A stretch of DNA of 22,119 nucleotides from CAYMCQ01 sp964389025 (GTDB taxonomy: Bacteria; Verrucomicrobiota; Verrucomicrobiia; Limisphaerales; CAYMCQ01). The stretch covers positions 1 to 22,119 of the forward strand of contig CAYMCQ010000073.1 of the NCBI GenBank assembly GCA_964389025.1, read 5' to 3'. Position numbers and translations under genes: made by a program. This document shows positions 12,942-20,753 of the stretch, in pieces; within the stretch, counting starts at the first letter, position 1; every line of letters begins with the position of its first letter. The notes under the pieces are model-generated. The model had not been told where the DNA came from. It did no database searches and saw nothing but the letters and a program-made list of their open reading frames with translations.

Positions 12942-14243
12942 GTGCTGTCTGACGACTCTGACAGGATCGCTTATCTGAAGCGTCTGGCTATTGACTCGCG
13001 CAGGGCTAGAAAATCCCGTTGGCTCCAGCCCCATCGGATTGTTTTTCATTGGAGCACGAACGAAAACATCCGTTGGCGCATGCCATTGCCGGACCGGGGC
13101 AACTCGACGCCAATCGTTTGTAACGACCGCGTTTTCATCAGTCAAGCTGTCGAGAGCCGCCGCACGGTGATGTGTTTTGATCGCCGCGACGGGAAGTTGC
13201 TTTGGCAGGCAGGTCCGACATGGACGGAGAAAGAACACACCTACCCGGAAAATCCGCCATGCACGCCTTCGCCGGTCAGCGACGGCCAGCGCGTCATCGC
13301 GTGGTTTGGATCGGCAGGAGTGTATTGCTACAACTTCAAGGGGCGTGAGTTGTGGCATCGCGATCTTGGCAAGCAATCGCACGTGTGGGGTTACGCATCC
13401 TCGCCAGTAATCTACTGTGGCCTTTGTTTTCTGAACTTCGGTCCAGGCGGGCGAAGTTTTGTCATTGCACTGGATAAGGGGACGGGCAAGACCGTCTGGC
13501 AGCAGAACCCGCCGATCGTGGAAGCCGACGCGAAGTGGGAAGACTACGGCGGTAATGCGAACTACATGGAGAAACCGGGCGCGTTGAAGGTTTCGGAAGT
13601 AGTCGGTTCTTGGGCGACGCCGTTGGTCGTGCATGCCGGCAGGCGCGATGAATTGGTGGTGGGGTTTGCGCTGCGATTGATGGCGTTCGCGCCGAAGACC
13701 GGCAAGGTTCTTTGGAGTTGCGACGGTCCGAATACCGGCGCCTACAGTTCGCCGTTTTTCGGGGAGGGGATCGTGGGATTGAACGCCAACGGCTTGAAGA
13801 ACACCCTCCTCGCCGTGCGCCCCGGCGGTCGCGCCAACGTAACCGCCACGCGCCGACTGTGGATTCAGCATCCAGGCGACAGCAAGGGATGCATTGGCGC
13901 GGGAGTGATTTTCAAAAGCCACATTTATCAAGCGAACTGGATGGGTTTCGCCGAATGCCGCGACCTCAAGACCGGTGAAATCGTTTGGGAAGAACGGCTC
14001 ACGGGCACGGGCGCGCGGAACGCTTGCTGGGCGTCGCCAGTGCTGGCAGGCGACAGGCTTTACGTGGCGAACCGGAACGCCGACGTGTTTGTGCTGCGCG
14101 CCACTCCGAAGTTTGAGTGTCTAGCCACCAACTCGATCGGCGGCGAACCGATGAATGCCTCGCTCGCTGTTTCCGATGGGGACATTTTCATCCGGACGGA
14201 CAAACATCTCTGGTGCATCGGCGAGAGGAATGGCATCCCATAG
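12942..14243 (+). CDS. PQQ-like beta-propeller protein, N terminus apparently lost
   Basis: The body is a PQQ-repeat propeller: GNSTPIVCNDRVFISQAV, TVMCFDRRDGKLLWQ, CTPSPVSDGQRVIAWFGSAG, VYCYNFKGRELWHRDLG, SFVIALDKGTGKTVWQQ, LMAFAPKTGKVLWSC, AECRDLKTGEIVWEER and a final DGDIFIRTDKHLWCIG. Such proteins are normally exported and begin with a signal peptide and a WPQWRG-like segment. Here the frame opens at 12921 right after trpC, has only a GTG at 12942, and its first 35 residues (MLSDDSDRIAYLKRLAIDSR...) show no signal peptide or propeller motif. The end also departs from the family after LWCIG, where ERNGIP appears to come from the adjoining repeat-like spacer. It may be a pseudogene or a mislocalised remnant. 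Confidence 0.75.
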   Translation: MLSDDSDRIAYLKRLAIDSRRARKSRWLQPHRIVFHWSTNENIRWRMPLPDRGNSTPIVCNDRVFISQAVESRRTVMCFDRRDGKLLWQAGPTWTEKEHTYPENPPCTPSPVSDGQRVIAWFGSAGVYCYNFKGRELWHRDLGKQSHVWGYASSPVIYCGLCFLNFGPGGRSFVIALDKGTGKTVWQQNPPIVEADAKWEDYGGNANYMEKPGALKVSEVVGSWATPLVVHAGRRDELVVGFALRLMAFAPKTGKVLWSCDGPNTGAYSSPFFGEGIVGLNANGLKNTLLAVRPGGRANVTATRRLWIQHPGDSKGCIGAGVIFKSHIYQANWMGFAECRDLKTGEIVWEERLTGTGARNACWASPVLAGDRLYVANRNADVFVLRATPKFECLATNSIGGEPMNASLAVSDGDIFIRTDKHLWCIGERNGIP

Positions 14244-14387
14244 ATTCTGCGTGGCTGCGCCAGATTCGGCGTTGCCGAGGTCGCGGCGCGGCGTGCGCTT
14301 CTCTTGGGCGAGAGCGGATGACGGCCAATTTTGCCAGACAAACATTTTGCATTTTCACTTTTTGATTCAGACAGGTAGAACTTTCGC
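14244..14387. other. Spacer between the PQQ gene and lytic transglycosylase
   Basis: 144 bases without a gene. Its minus-strand translation (LAQEKRTPRRDLGNAESGAA...) resembles a dispersed non-coding repeat I associate with verrucomicrobial genomes. No second copy occurs in this window, so the assignment is from memory. It has no strong hairpin. The last bases (GACAGGTAGAACTTTCGC) lead into the next ATG. Confidence 0.4.
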
Positions 14388-14951
14388 ATGAAACTCCGCC
14401 ACTGGATTCTGGTCGGTGCCGTCGTGCTGGCGTTGGCGAGCATGTTCCAATGGATCTACAACTGGTGGCGCGACCATCGGCAGGATGAGAATATCATCGC
14501 GGCAGCGCGGCAATACGGGGTTGATGCGGCGCTGGTCAAAGCCGTGGTATGGCGCGAGAGCAAGTTCAATTCGCGGGCGCGAGGCGCTCACGGCGAGATT
14601 GGATTGATGCAAGTCGGCAGTGACGCAGCAAACGAATGGGCTGAGGCGGAAAAAATTCCTTTGTTCTTTCACCGGCAATTGTTCGATCCGAAAAAAAATT
14701 TGCTGGCAGGAACCTGGTATTTGAGAAAGTGCCTTCGCCGCTACCAAAAAACGGATAATCCCGTTCCCTACGCTTTGGCTGACTACAACGCCGGACGCGC
14801 GAACGCACTGCGCTGGAGCAAAGGCGCGGCAAGGACGAACAGCGTCGCCTTCGTGAACCAAATTGATTTTCCGACCACGAAAAATTATGTCCGCGCGATC
14901 ATGAAGCGTTACGAACATTACCGTCCGATTTTTCCGCCGAAGAGATTGTAG
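14388..14951 (+). CDS. Lytic transglycosylase, SLT domain
   Basis: A 187-residue membrane-anchored murein-cleaving enzyme. After an N-terminal hydrophobic anchor (HWILVGAVVLALASMFQWI, about 5-23) comes the goose-lysozyme-like SLT fold: AAARQYGVDAALVKAVVWRE with catalytic Glu57, SRARGAHGEIGLMQV (GLMQV at 72-76), a helical middle, and ALADYNAGRANALRW. This matches the family 1 transglycosylase motifs (ES, GLMQ, AYNAG). The start ATG at 14388 yields a clean anchor. Its stop codon TAG falls in the left terminus (GTAGAAGACGA) of the 92-bp element, and the DUF374 gene converges from the other side. Confidence 0.92.
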   Translation: MKLRHWILVGAVVLALASMFQWIYNWWRDHRQDENIIAAARQYGVDAALVKAVVWRESKFNSRARGAHGEIGLMQVGSDAANEWAEAEKIPLFFHRQLFDPKKNLLAGTWYLRKCLRRYQKTDNPVPYALADYNAGRANALRWSKGAARTNSVAFVNQIDFPTTKNYVRAIMKRYEHYRPIFPPKRL

Positions 14952-15041
14952 AAGACGATCCCGCCTTGCAGAAGAGGCTCATTTCAAATGCAGAAGGCGG
15001 AATGAAGAAAAAAGTCAGAGTCTCCTGATGTCGTCTCCTAC
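14948..15041 (-). repeat. 92-bp MITE-like element, copy 2 (diverged)
   Basis: Read on the minus strand from 15041 it begins GTAGGAGACGAC, then AGGAGACTCTGACTT, matching copy 1 (7751-7842) at about 47 of the first 52 bases. The far end is diverged (ATCGTCTTCTAC against GTCGTCTCCTAC). It lies between two convergent genes, and both of their TAG stops are the TAG of the GTAG termini (14949-14951 on plus, 15040-15038 on minus). Confidence 0.85.
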
Positions 15042-15760
15042 GTTTCCGAAATGGATTTGAGGACGGTTTCCAATTTCTGCCGCAACACTTCGCGCTCTGC
15101 ATCGGAAGCTTCGCGAGGAATGTGAACCGGTTTTTCAAAAATCATTTCGCAAATGGAAAACGGCAGCGGAATTTGAAAACGGTCCCAGCTTTTCAGCCGG
15201 ATTTTCCAGCGCGCACGAAACGAAAACGGAACAATGGGCAACCCGGTGATTTGCGCGAGCGACGCCACGCCGTCCTGCACGACGTAGCACGGGCCGCGCG
15301 GGCCGTCGGGCGTGATGGCGAGATCGTAGCCGCGTTCAGCCCACGAAGTTAATTCGAGCAACGCCTGCGAGCCGCGACGCGACGACGAGCCGCGCACAGG
15401 TTGCACGCCGAAACATTCGAGGATGCCGGCAAGAAGACCACCATCTTTGCTGGCGCTCACAAGCGCAGCCATACCCGGAGTCTGACTGCGCGGCTTCACA
15501 TAATGCCAATATGTCTTCATCGAAAGCGCGAGCCGGTTGTGCCAGATGCAATAAATGGCCTGTCCGACGGGCGGTTGGTCGAAATGGCCGGAACGATCCT
15601 GCCAGCGGTAACGCAACGTTGCGGAAACTGCGCGAAGCAAAATCCAAATGGCTCGCGCAGCAGCGCGTTGATGCCATTTCGTCGAATGGGGAACCACGAC
15701 GCCCGACTTCGCGGCACTGCGTCGCGGCAAGCCGGATTGCGAGTTTACATCGGCCATCAT
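15038..15760 (-). CDS. DUF374 lysophospholipid acyltransferase-family protein
   Basis: A 240-residue member of the COG2121/DUF374 family, distantly related to LPLAT/LpxL-type acyltransferases of the envelope. Motifs: CIWHNRLALS (HNR at 74-76, in place of the HxxxxD box), LVSASKDGGLLAGILECFG, PVRGSSSRRGSQALLEL and DLAITPDGPRGPCYVV, all diagnostic of DUF374. The start is the ATG overlapping the ruvA stop (ATGATGA-type overlap at 15760-15755), preceded by AAAGGAG within ruvA. A GTG upstream at 15778 is possible but less likely. The acyl acceptor is unknown. The TAG stop lies in the terminus of the repeat element. The gene is co-directional and coupled with ruvA. Confidence 0.92.
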   Translation of the reverse strand: MMADVNSQSGLPRRSAAKSGVVVPHSTKWHQRAAARAIWILLRAVSATLRYRWQDRSGHFDQPPVGQAIYCIWHNRLALSMKTYWHYVKPRSQTPGMAALVSASKDGGLLAGILECFGVQPVRGSSSRRGSQALLELTSWAERGYDLAITPDGPRGPCYVVQDGVASLAQITGLPIVPFSFRARWKIRLKSWDRFQIPLPFSICEMIFEKPVHIPREASDAEREVLRQKLETVLKSISET

Positions 15761-16362
15761 GCTCCTTTTTTCAAACACGCGCGCACCAAATCCTCCACGC
15801 CCGCGTTTGTCCCGAGCGAGTTTTGAGCGCTACGGACGGCGTCGTGCGCCTCGATTTGCTTGAAGCCAAGCGCGATGAGTGCGAGAACGGCGTCGTTGAT
15901 TTTTTGGTCGCCGGGCGACAACGCGCGTTGCGCGCTGGCGGCTTCCCACGCGCCGGCCATGCCGATTTTGTCGCGCAACTCGACGACGATGCGCTCGGCG
16001 GTTTTTTTTCCGACGCCGGAAATTTGTGAAAGCGATTTCACATCACCGCTCGCAACCGCTCCGCGAAATGAAGTCACGTTGATGCCGCTCAAAATATTCA
16101 GCGCGATCTTTGGGCCGATGCCGCTGACGGTATTGACAAGCAGCCGGAACAAATCGCGCTCCGCCGAAGTCATGAAGCCGTAAAGCGTGTGCGAATCTTC
16201 GCGAATTACGAGTTGAGTCAGAAGTTTCACTTCGCGGCCCGGCGCGGGAAGTTTGTCGAATGACGACAGTGGAATCAAAACGTCGTAGCCGACGCCGTTC
16301 ACGTCCACGATGACTTGTGTGGGCAATGCTTCGACGAGCTTGCCGTGCAGAAAGCTAATCAT
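15757..16362 (-). CDS. ruvA: Holliday junction helicase subunit RuvA
   Basis: Binds Holliday junctions as a tetramer and loads the RuvB motor. The 201-residue product begins MISFLHGKLVEALPTQVIVDVNGVGYDVLIP (OB domain). LVIREDSHTLYGFMTSAERDLFRLLV and the helix-hairpin-helix pair VSGIGPKIALNIL and ISGVGKKTAERIVVELRDKIG follow. The C-terminal domain III (DAVLALIALGFKQIEAHDAV) contacts RuvB. I use the internal ATG at 16362. The frame extends to 16443, but that part overlaps the upstream gene. The stop overlaps the DUF374 start. ruvC lies upstream in the same direction. No ruvB is in the window. Confidence 0.96.
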   Translation of the reverse strand: MISFLHGKLVEALPTQVIVDVNGVGYDVLIPLSSFDKLPAPGREVKLLTQLVIREDSHTLYGFMTSAERDLFRLLVNTVSGIGPKIALNILSGINVTSFRGAVASGDVKSLSQISGVGKKTAERIVVELRDKIGMAGAWEAASAQRALSPGDQKINDAVLALIALGFKQIEAHDAVRSAQNSLGTNAGVEDLVRACLKKGA

Positions 16363-16372
16363 TTTTGAAAGT

Positions 16373-16615
16373 TCAATTCTTCTTTTGTTGTTTCCGCTGC
16401 TGAATCCACAGCGGATCTCTGGTAATACGCCGCAATAACCCATCTCCTAAATCAACGGCGATGCTGCCAAGTAGCCATGTCAGAGGAAAGCAAGCAAGCG
16501 CGACAAGAACCGCCCAAAGACCGACGTGCTCGCGCACCGAAAAGAATATTGCAACTGCTGCGCAACCACTCAGGATACCCGCAAACAGGGAGTGGAATGG
16601 TTTCGGAATATACAT
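16373..16615 (-). CDS. Small two-helix membrane protein
   Basis: An 80-residue protein with two hydrophobic segments, about 9-26 (SLFAGILSGCAAVAIFF) and 33-54 (LWAVLVALACFPLTWLLGSIAV), and a basic, Q/K-rich C terminus (IQQRKQQKKN). I do not recognise the family. It fits snugly between ruvC (85 bp upstream) and ruvA (10 bp downstream), all on the minus strand, so it is probably part of the same transcript. The small size and lack of Shine-Dalgarno sequence leave some doubt, but the membrane pattern and placement support a real gene. Confidence 0.7.
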   Translation of the reverse strand: MYIPKPFHSLFAGILSGCAAVAIFFSVREHVGLWAVLVALACFPLTWLLGSIAVDLGDGLLRRITRDPLWIQQRKQQKKN

Positions 16616-16700
16616 AGCGCGTCGAATGGCCTAATGTTCAATGTGACACTTACACCGACAGAATTGGGTATAGGATGTTGCTTGTTTTCTCATCCGTCTT

Positions 16701-17279
16701 TCAAATTCTTTTCGGCGCGTTCAAAACGTAACGGGCATTTTCCTGTGCATGTGTCAGCGCGAGCGCCAGCGCGTCCGCGGCATCAGGTTCAGGCAACTTG
16801 GCGAGGCGCAACATTCGCTGCACCATTTTTGCGACGGCGATTTTTTGCGCTGCGCCGTAGCCGACGATGGCCTGTTTCACTTTGCGCGGCGCAACTTCGT
16901 AAATTTCCAATCCAGCTTCAGCAATCGCAGCCAGCGCGGCGCCGCGAGCTTCGCCCATGATGAGCGCGGTCTGCAAATTTTGCGCGTAGAAAAGTCCTTC
17001 GACGATGCAAACGGTTGGCCGGTGCTGCTTTAGCATTTCGCGGAGCGTTTCGGCGATTTTTGCAAGGCAACGCGAGCGCGGCCATCCCGCCGGGCAGGAA
17101 ATCGCGCCGTGAGCGAGCGTTTGCAAATGCGGTTTGGCGACGCGAATTACGCCATAACCCGTGCCCCGCAGCGAGGGATCGAGTCCAAGAATGACTTGGT
17201 GCGCGCCGTTTGCCGAACCGGGGCGGGTTTGAAAAATCGGCGATGGCGCGCGGCTTTTTCCCGCGACGCGATTTTTCAT
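16701..17279 (-). CDS. ruvC: Crossover junction endodeoxyribonuclease RuvC
   Basis: A Holliday-junction resolvase with an RNase H-like fold. From the ATG at 17279 it has 192 residues. The four catalytic acidic residues are visible: D34 in ILGLDPSLRGTGYGV, E94 in CIVEGLFYAQN, and D166 and D169 in PDAADALALAL. TALIMGEARGAALAA and YGAAQKIAVAKMVQ are also typical. RuvC usually starts about 3-5 residues before the first strand. Here no start codon is close, so a 27-residue N-terminal extension (or even 57 residues from an upstream ATG at 17369) must be accepted. Neighbours ruvA and the membrane gene share the strand. The larger start would run up to the terminator of the lipoprotein gene. Confidence 0.92.
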   Translation of the reverse strand: MKNRVAGKSRAPSPIFQTRPGSANGAHQVILGLDPSLRGTGYGVIRVAKPHLQTLAHGAISCPAGWPRSRCLAKIAETLREMLKQHRPTVCIVEGLFYAQNLQTALIMGEARGAALAAIAEAGLEIYEVAPRKVKQAIVGYGAAQKIAVAKMVQRMLRLAKLPEPDAADALALALTHAQENARYVLNAPKRI

Positions 17280-17361
17280 CCGCTCGAATTGCTGGAGGCT
17301 GACACCCACGGAGTGATTTTGCCAAGAGCGCGGGCGTTGCAAAGGAGAAACATCAGCGCCG

Positions 17362-17393
17362 AAAAACAAATGCGCCCTGAAAATCAGGGCGCA
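17362..17393 (-). terminator. Intrinsic terminator of the DUF6600-like lipoprotein gene
   Basis: On the minus strand TGCGCCCTGA-TTT-TCAGGGCGCA (10-bp perfect stem, 17393-17371) is followed by TTTGTTTTT. It lies 26 bases past the stop of the 17419-19620 gene. The plus-strand side also has a T-rich flank, so it could work in both directions. Confidence 0.9.
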
Positions 17394-17418
17394 TAATTAT
17401 TTTTCCCCACTTCAACTG

Positions 17419-19620
17419 TCACGGACGGTCTTTGGATCTCGAACGTTCCGATCTATCCGTGCCTGAAGGATAATAGTTTCGCGATTGCTGTTGAGAACCT
17501 TGCGACGAGCGGACGGATTGCGGCGCGCTTGTTTGATTCGGCGAAGTCTGGCTGCGAATGGACGGGCTGGAAGAAACAGTCGCAGGCTCGCGATGAGAAA
17601 TCACCGGCGAAGGACGATAACTTTCCTGCCGCTCGACGCGCGGCGAGAAAACCGGAGTGGAACGAACGGGTTCCAGTCGCTCGACTCGTGGTTGAACAGA
17701 CTGTCGAGGAGCGACAACCGTCGTTGGCGCGGTGCGAGTCTCGACCCGGCTGCGCGATGATTCGATTCGCGGCGAAGTGTAGGTGACTGAATTGCGCGGC
17801 AACGCCGCCTGTTCGGTTTGAACCGAAGGAGTGGCCGGAACTTGTGAATGCTCGCGATTGCCGCGGAAGATCAACGCATTGGGCGGCGTGGTTTCCCGGT
17901 TCGGGCGTGTGATCGTTTCGACCTGGTTTGCGATTGGCGTCGTCGTTGCCGTTGTCGTTCGAGGTTGGACAGATTTTTCGCGCCGCTCGTTGGAACCAAT
18001 CACGGTCGGCGGGGAAACCGTCCGATTATTGTTCACGGTGTTATGAGTGTCAGTCCGGGGCGAACCGGGCTGACGGCGGGAAATTTCCGTGTTGTTCCGC
18101 TCCGTGGTTGTAACCGTCGCGGGCGTGGACGACTCGGTGGTCGCGCGAACATTGCGGTTTTCCTGATTGCCGGTCGAAGAAATGGATTTGGAACCGCGGC
18201 GTTCGCCAATGGGATTTGCTTTGGTCAAAACGCCGGGCTTCGTCGTTGAAACAGTTGAATCAGTGGACTCGGAGCGACGGCGTTCGCCGGGATTTGCCTT
18301 GGGCAAAACGGATTTGACATTCGAACTCGAAGTTTCCTCGCGCCTCGAAGTAATCACGCTCAAAGATGAACTGGCCGGCGGGCGATAGATCACCGTTTCG
18401 CTGCCGCGACGCCCCACGCGCTCGCCCCGGTTCCATGTGTTCCCCGGAGTTTCGTGAATGGCGACGGGGCGAATCGGCGTGCGCGTCGCAGCGGAAACGC
18501 GGTCCACAGGAATGCCGTGGTTGATGATGGTGTTGTTGTTGCCGGAAACATAATTGTTTATGACGGTCGTGTTGTTGTAGATGTTCGTGATGCGAGTTCG
18601 CGGAGCGCGGTAGCGATAAGGCCGCGAATCACAGAAACGATCCAAGGGAACAAACGTGTAGCAGTCGGCGCTCAAGCCAAAGCTAAAGCCGAATCCGACG
18701 GAACGATCATAGTAAGTGAAACCAATTCCGGGCCGGTAATATGAGTGCGGCGGAAGCGGCGCCCAGCCGCAATAATCGTTCGAGTAGCGCCACGTCACCC
18801 ACGCCGGTCCCCAAACCGTGTCCGGATTCCAGCACCAGCCGTAGCGCGGATGCCGGAACCAGCGGCCATAATGAAACGTCGAGTAACCCCACGAATAATC
18901 CGAATACCAATACCATCCGCAATCCGTGTAAATCCAATGGCCGCGATCGCTATAAGGCTGCCATGTGGGTTGCACAACGGCAACCGTCGGCTGCCAGCAA
19001 CGGCCATAGCCGTCAATTTCAACCCAGCTCCCATACGGCGCGAGCGACGAATAAAAATAATTCATCGTCACAGGCTGGGTTGGCGGCGCAACGTATGCCG
19101 CTTCGGTAGCAACTTGAGCGGGCGCAGGTTCAGTGGTTGCATACGCAGGAGTCGTCGCGGGCGCGGGCGCAGGATTTTGCGAAGCCGAAACCAAAAGCCG
19201 GTCGTGTTCGATCATCGCAGTGAGGACTGAATTCTCCACGCCGAGATCGTTCAGGTAAATGATTTCCTCCGAGCCAAGATTGAAGGTGCCGGTTGAATTC
19301 GTGACGAACGACAGCATGATCGTTTCATCCACACCCGCTTGCGCGAGCTTCACGATTTGAGCGGCATTTGAGGAAAGTTTGACTTCCGCCGGCAAGGGCT
19401 TCGTGACAGTCGGTTGGACCGGCTCAACCTTTGTTTCTGCAACTGTTCCGACAGCAGGCGGATTGGGCTTGGAGTCGGAGATTAAGGCAGGCTCAACAGC
19501 CGGAGCAGGCGGCACAATTTCCGCCAGCGCCAGGGAAACGTTCTCTTTGCAACCGCCGACAAACGGCGCGCCCGCCAAAGCCAGACCGAAAACCGCACTG
19601 CGATAAAATTTGGTTTTCAT
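17419..19620 (-). CDS. Large lipoprotein with DUF6600-like W/Y-rich domain and disordered tail
   Basis: A 733-residue probable lipoprotein. The N terminus has a basic start, hydrophobic core and lipobox (LALAGAPFVGGC, lipidated Cys24). After a Pro-rich linker comes a compact region (SNAAQIVKLAQAGVDETIML) and, at about 185-330, an aromatic-rich domain: SSLAPYGSWVEIDGYGRCWQ, GHWIYTDCGWYWYSDYSWGY, FHYGRWFRHPRYGWCWNPDT, VWGPAWVTWRYSNDYCGWAP. This fits DUF6600-type repeats, of unknown function. The remaining roughly 350 residues are low complexity, rich in Ser, Thr, Arg, Pro and Asn, and probably disordered. The gene is monocistronic with its own terminator. A surface or periplasmic role is likely. 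Confidence 0.87.
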   Translation of the reverse strand: MKTKFYRSAVFGLALAGAPFVGGCKENVSLALAEIVPPAPAVEPALISDSKPNPPAVGTVAETKVEPVQPTVTKPLPAEVKLSSNAAQIVKLAQAGVDETIMLSFVTNSTGTFNLGSEEIIYLNDLGVENSVLTAMIEHDRLLVSASQNPAPAPATTPAYATTEPAPAQVATEAAYVAPPTQPVTMNYFYSSLAPYGSWVEIDGYGRCWQPTVAVVQPTWQPYSDRGHWIYTDCGWYWYSDYSWGYSTFHYGRWFRHPRYGWCWNPDTVWGPAWVTWRYSNDYCGWAPLPPHSYYRPGIGFTYYDRSVGFGFSFGLSADCYTFVPLDRFCDSRPYRYRAPRTRITNIYNNTTVINNYVSGNNNTIINHGIPVDRVSAATRTPIRPVAIHETPGNTWNRGERVGRRGSETVIYRPPASSSLSVITSRREETSSSNVKSVLPKANPGERRRSESTDSTVSTTKPGVLTKANPIGERRGSKSISSTGNQENRNVRATTESSTPATVTTTERNNTEISRRQPGSPRTDTHNTVNNNRTVSPPTVIGSNERREKSVQPRTTTATTTPIANQVETITRPNRETTPPNALIFRGNREHSQVPATPSVQTEQAALPRNSVTYTSPRIESSRSRVETRTAPTTVVAPRQSVQPRVERLEPVRSTPVFSPRVERQESYRPSPVISHREPATVSSSPSIRSQTSPNQTSAPQSVRSSQGSQQQSRNYYPSGTDRSERSRSKDRP

Positions 19621-19735
19621 AATTCGTTATAGCAGACTTTTTGTTTTGGAAGTGCCGCTATCACACTAATTGACTGGATTAGGACAGCGGCTATTCATTG
19701 ACGCAAACGGCTGTGGCAATGTCGTTTAAGTTGAT
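19621..19735. other. Spacer between the lipoprotein gene and tRNA-Arg
   Basis: About 115 bases without coding potential that I trust. It must hold the minus-strand promoter of the lipoprotein gene, but I cannot single out convincing -35/-10 boxes. No repeat or hairpin stands out. Confidence 0.5.
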
Positions 19736-19811
19736 TGGTGCTCCCGCCCGGAATTGAACTGGGATCAACGGTTTAGGAAACCGCTGCTCTATCCATTTGA
19801 GCTACGGGAGC
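19736..19811 (-). tRNA. tRNA-Arg (anticodon CCT), CCA encoded
   Basis: The minus strand folds as a full cloverleaf. Acceptor GCTCCCG pairs with CGGGAGC, followed by discriminator A and an encoded CCA. The D-arm is GCTC/GAGC. The anticodon arm is GCGGT-TTCCTAA-ACCGT, giving anticodon CCT (decodes AGG). The T-arm is CCCAG-TTCAATT-CCGGG. One T-stem pair is an A-C mismatch (CCCAG against CCGGG), which is unusual but tolerable. It reads toward the lipoprotein gene and is divergent from trpF. Confidence 0.95.
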
Positions 19812-19921
19812 TTTCACGCAAATGAGATTAAAACAAATCCGCCGCCGCGCAAATGCCTTTCGTCGGATTCAACTTAAAGAGTTGTGAGCCACAGTGAAAA
19901 ATGGAATTTTGACGCCGACTC

Positions 19922-20560
19922 GTGAGCGTGAAAGTCAAAATCTGCGGGATTACAAACTCCGCTGACGCCGTGGCCGCTGCTGAAGCTGGTGCGGACGCAA
20001 TCGGCCTGATGTTTTACGAAAAAAGTCCGCGCAACATTTCAATTCAAACCGCGAAGGAGGTCGTCAGCCAACTTCCGCAGCACATCATCAAAGTCGGCGT
20101 GTTCGTCAATCCATCCGAAGAACTCGTCACGCGAGTCATCAGCGATTGCGGCGTTGGCCTGCTCCAATTTCACGGCGACGAAACGCCGGAATTCTGCACG
20201 CAGTTCGGTTTGATGAGCATGAAGGCGTTTCGCATCCGCGATGGCGAATCACTTCGCGCGCTGCCGATGTATCTGACCGATGCGTGGCTGCTCGATGCGC
20301 ACGTGGAAAACAAACTCGGCGGCACCGGAGAAAAATTTAATTGGGACTTGGCAATCGAAGCGCAAAAACTTGGACGACCAATTTTTCTTGCTGGCGGACT
20401 TACGTCGGAGAACGTCGCCGAAGCCATTCGCAAAGTGAAACCCTTCGCCGTGGATGTTTCAAGTGGAGTGGAATCGTCGCCGGGGAAAAAGGATCACGCG
20501 AAAGTGCGCGCGTTCGTCGAAGCAGCCAAGAAAGTTGACCACGGATTTGGAGTGCGGTGA
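19922..20560 (+). CDS. trpF: Phosphoribosylanthranilate isomerase
   Basis: Isomerises N-(5'-phosphoribosyl)anthranilate to CdRP in tryptophan synthesis, the step before TrpC. A 212-residue TIM barrel: VKICGITN with catalytic Cys8, GADAIGLMFYEKSPRNI, VGVFVNPS, LLQFHGDE, AWLLDAHVENKLGGTGEKFNW with acid Asp125, PIFLAGGL and AVDVSSGVESSPGKKD. It begins at GTG 19922 (or GTG 19928), with no ATG or Shine-Dalgarno sequence. The last codons, GFGVR and the TGA stop, lie in the left arm of the palindrome-rich repeat at 20543, so the natural C-terminal end has been replaced or extended by repeat sequence. trpB follows 193 bp on. Confidence 0.95.
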   Translation: MSVKVKICGITNSADAVAAAEAGADAIGLMFYEKSPRNISIQTAKEVVSQLPQHIIKVGVFVNPSEELVTRVISDCGVGLLQFHGDETPEFCTQFGLMSMKAFRIRDGESLRALPMYLTDAWLLDAHVENKLGGTGEKFNWDLAIEAQKLGRPIFLAGGLTSENVAEAIRKVKPFAVDVSSGVESSPGKKDHAKVRAFVEAAKKVDHGFGVR

Positions 20561-20703
20561 CTCGTCACCGCTTTCGCGGCGTGACCGACTTGTCGGTCAG
20601 GCAGGGCCGCGTTCAGCGGTCCGTGGAAAACCTACGCGCTCATCTTTCCGACGGCGACAAGTCGCCTGCCAAAAGCGGGGACAAGTCCCCGCACTCCAAA
20701 TCC
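20543..20703. repeat. 161-bp palindrome-rich repeat between trpF and trpB
   Basis: The ends are a perfect 15-bp inverted repeat: GGATTTGGAGTGCGG (20543-20557) and its complement at 20689-20703. Inside are four palindromes with a common GAC-T/A-GTC core: GGTGACTCGTCACC (20556-20569), TGACCGACTTGTCGGTCA (20582-20599), GGCGACAAGTCGCC (20653-20666) and GCGGGGACAAGTCCCCGC (20675-20692). It is non-coding apart from the trpF tail it provides. Confidence 0.88.
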
Positions 20704-20718
20704 GAGATTAGAAATTCC

Positions 20719-20742
20719 TTTGCGTCTTTGCGTCTTTGCGTG
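20719..20742. repeat. Octamer array before trpB
   Basis: Three tandem 8-base units, TTTGCGTC, TTTGCGTC, TTTGCGTG, end 11 bases before the trpB ATG. It is the same octamer, in the same orientation relative to the gene, as the right arm of the palindrome in front of trpC (12082-12113). The opposite CGCAAAGG arm is missing here. Confidence 0.88.
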
Positions 20743-20753
20743 AAAATCAATCC

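Noticed and set aside
12906..13931. 341-codon minus-strand ORF opposite the PQQ gene
   Set aside because: Shadow frame; the plus strand has clear propeller repeats.
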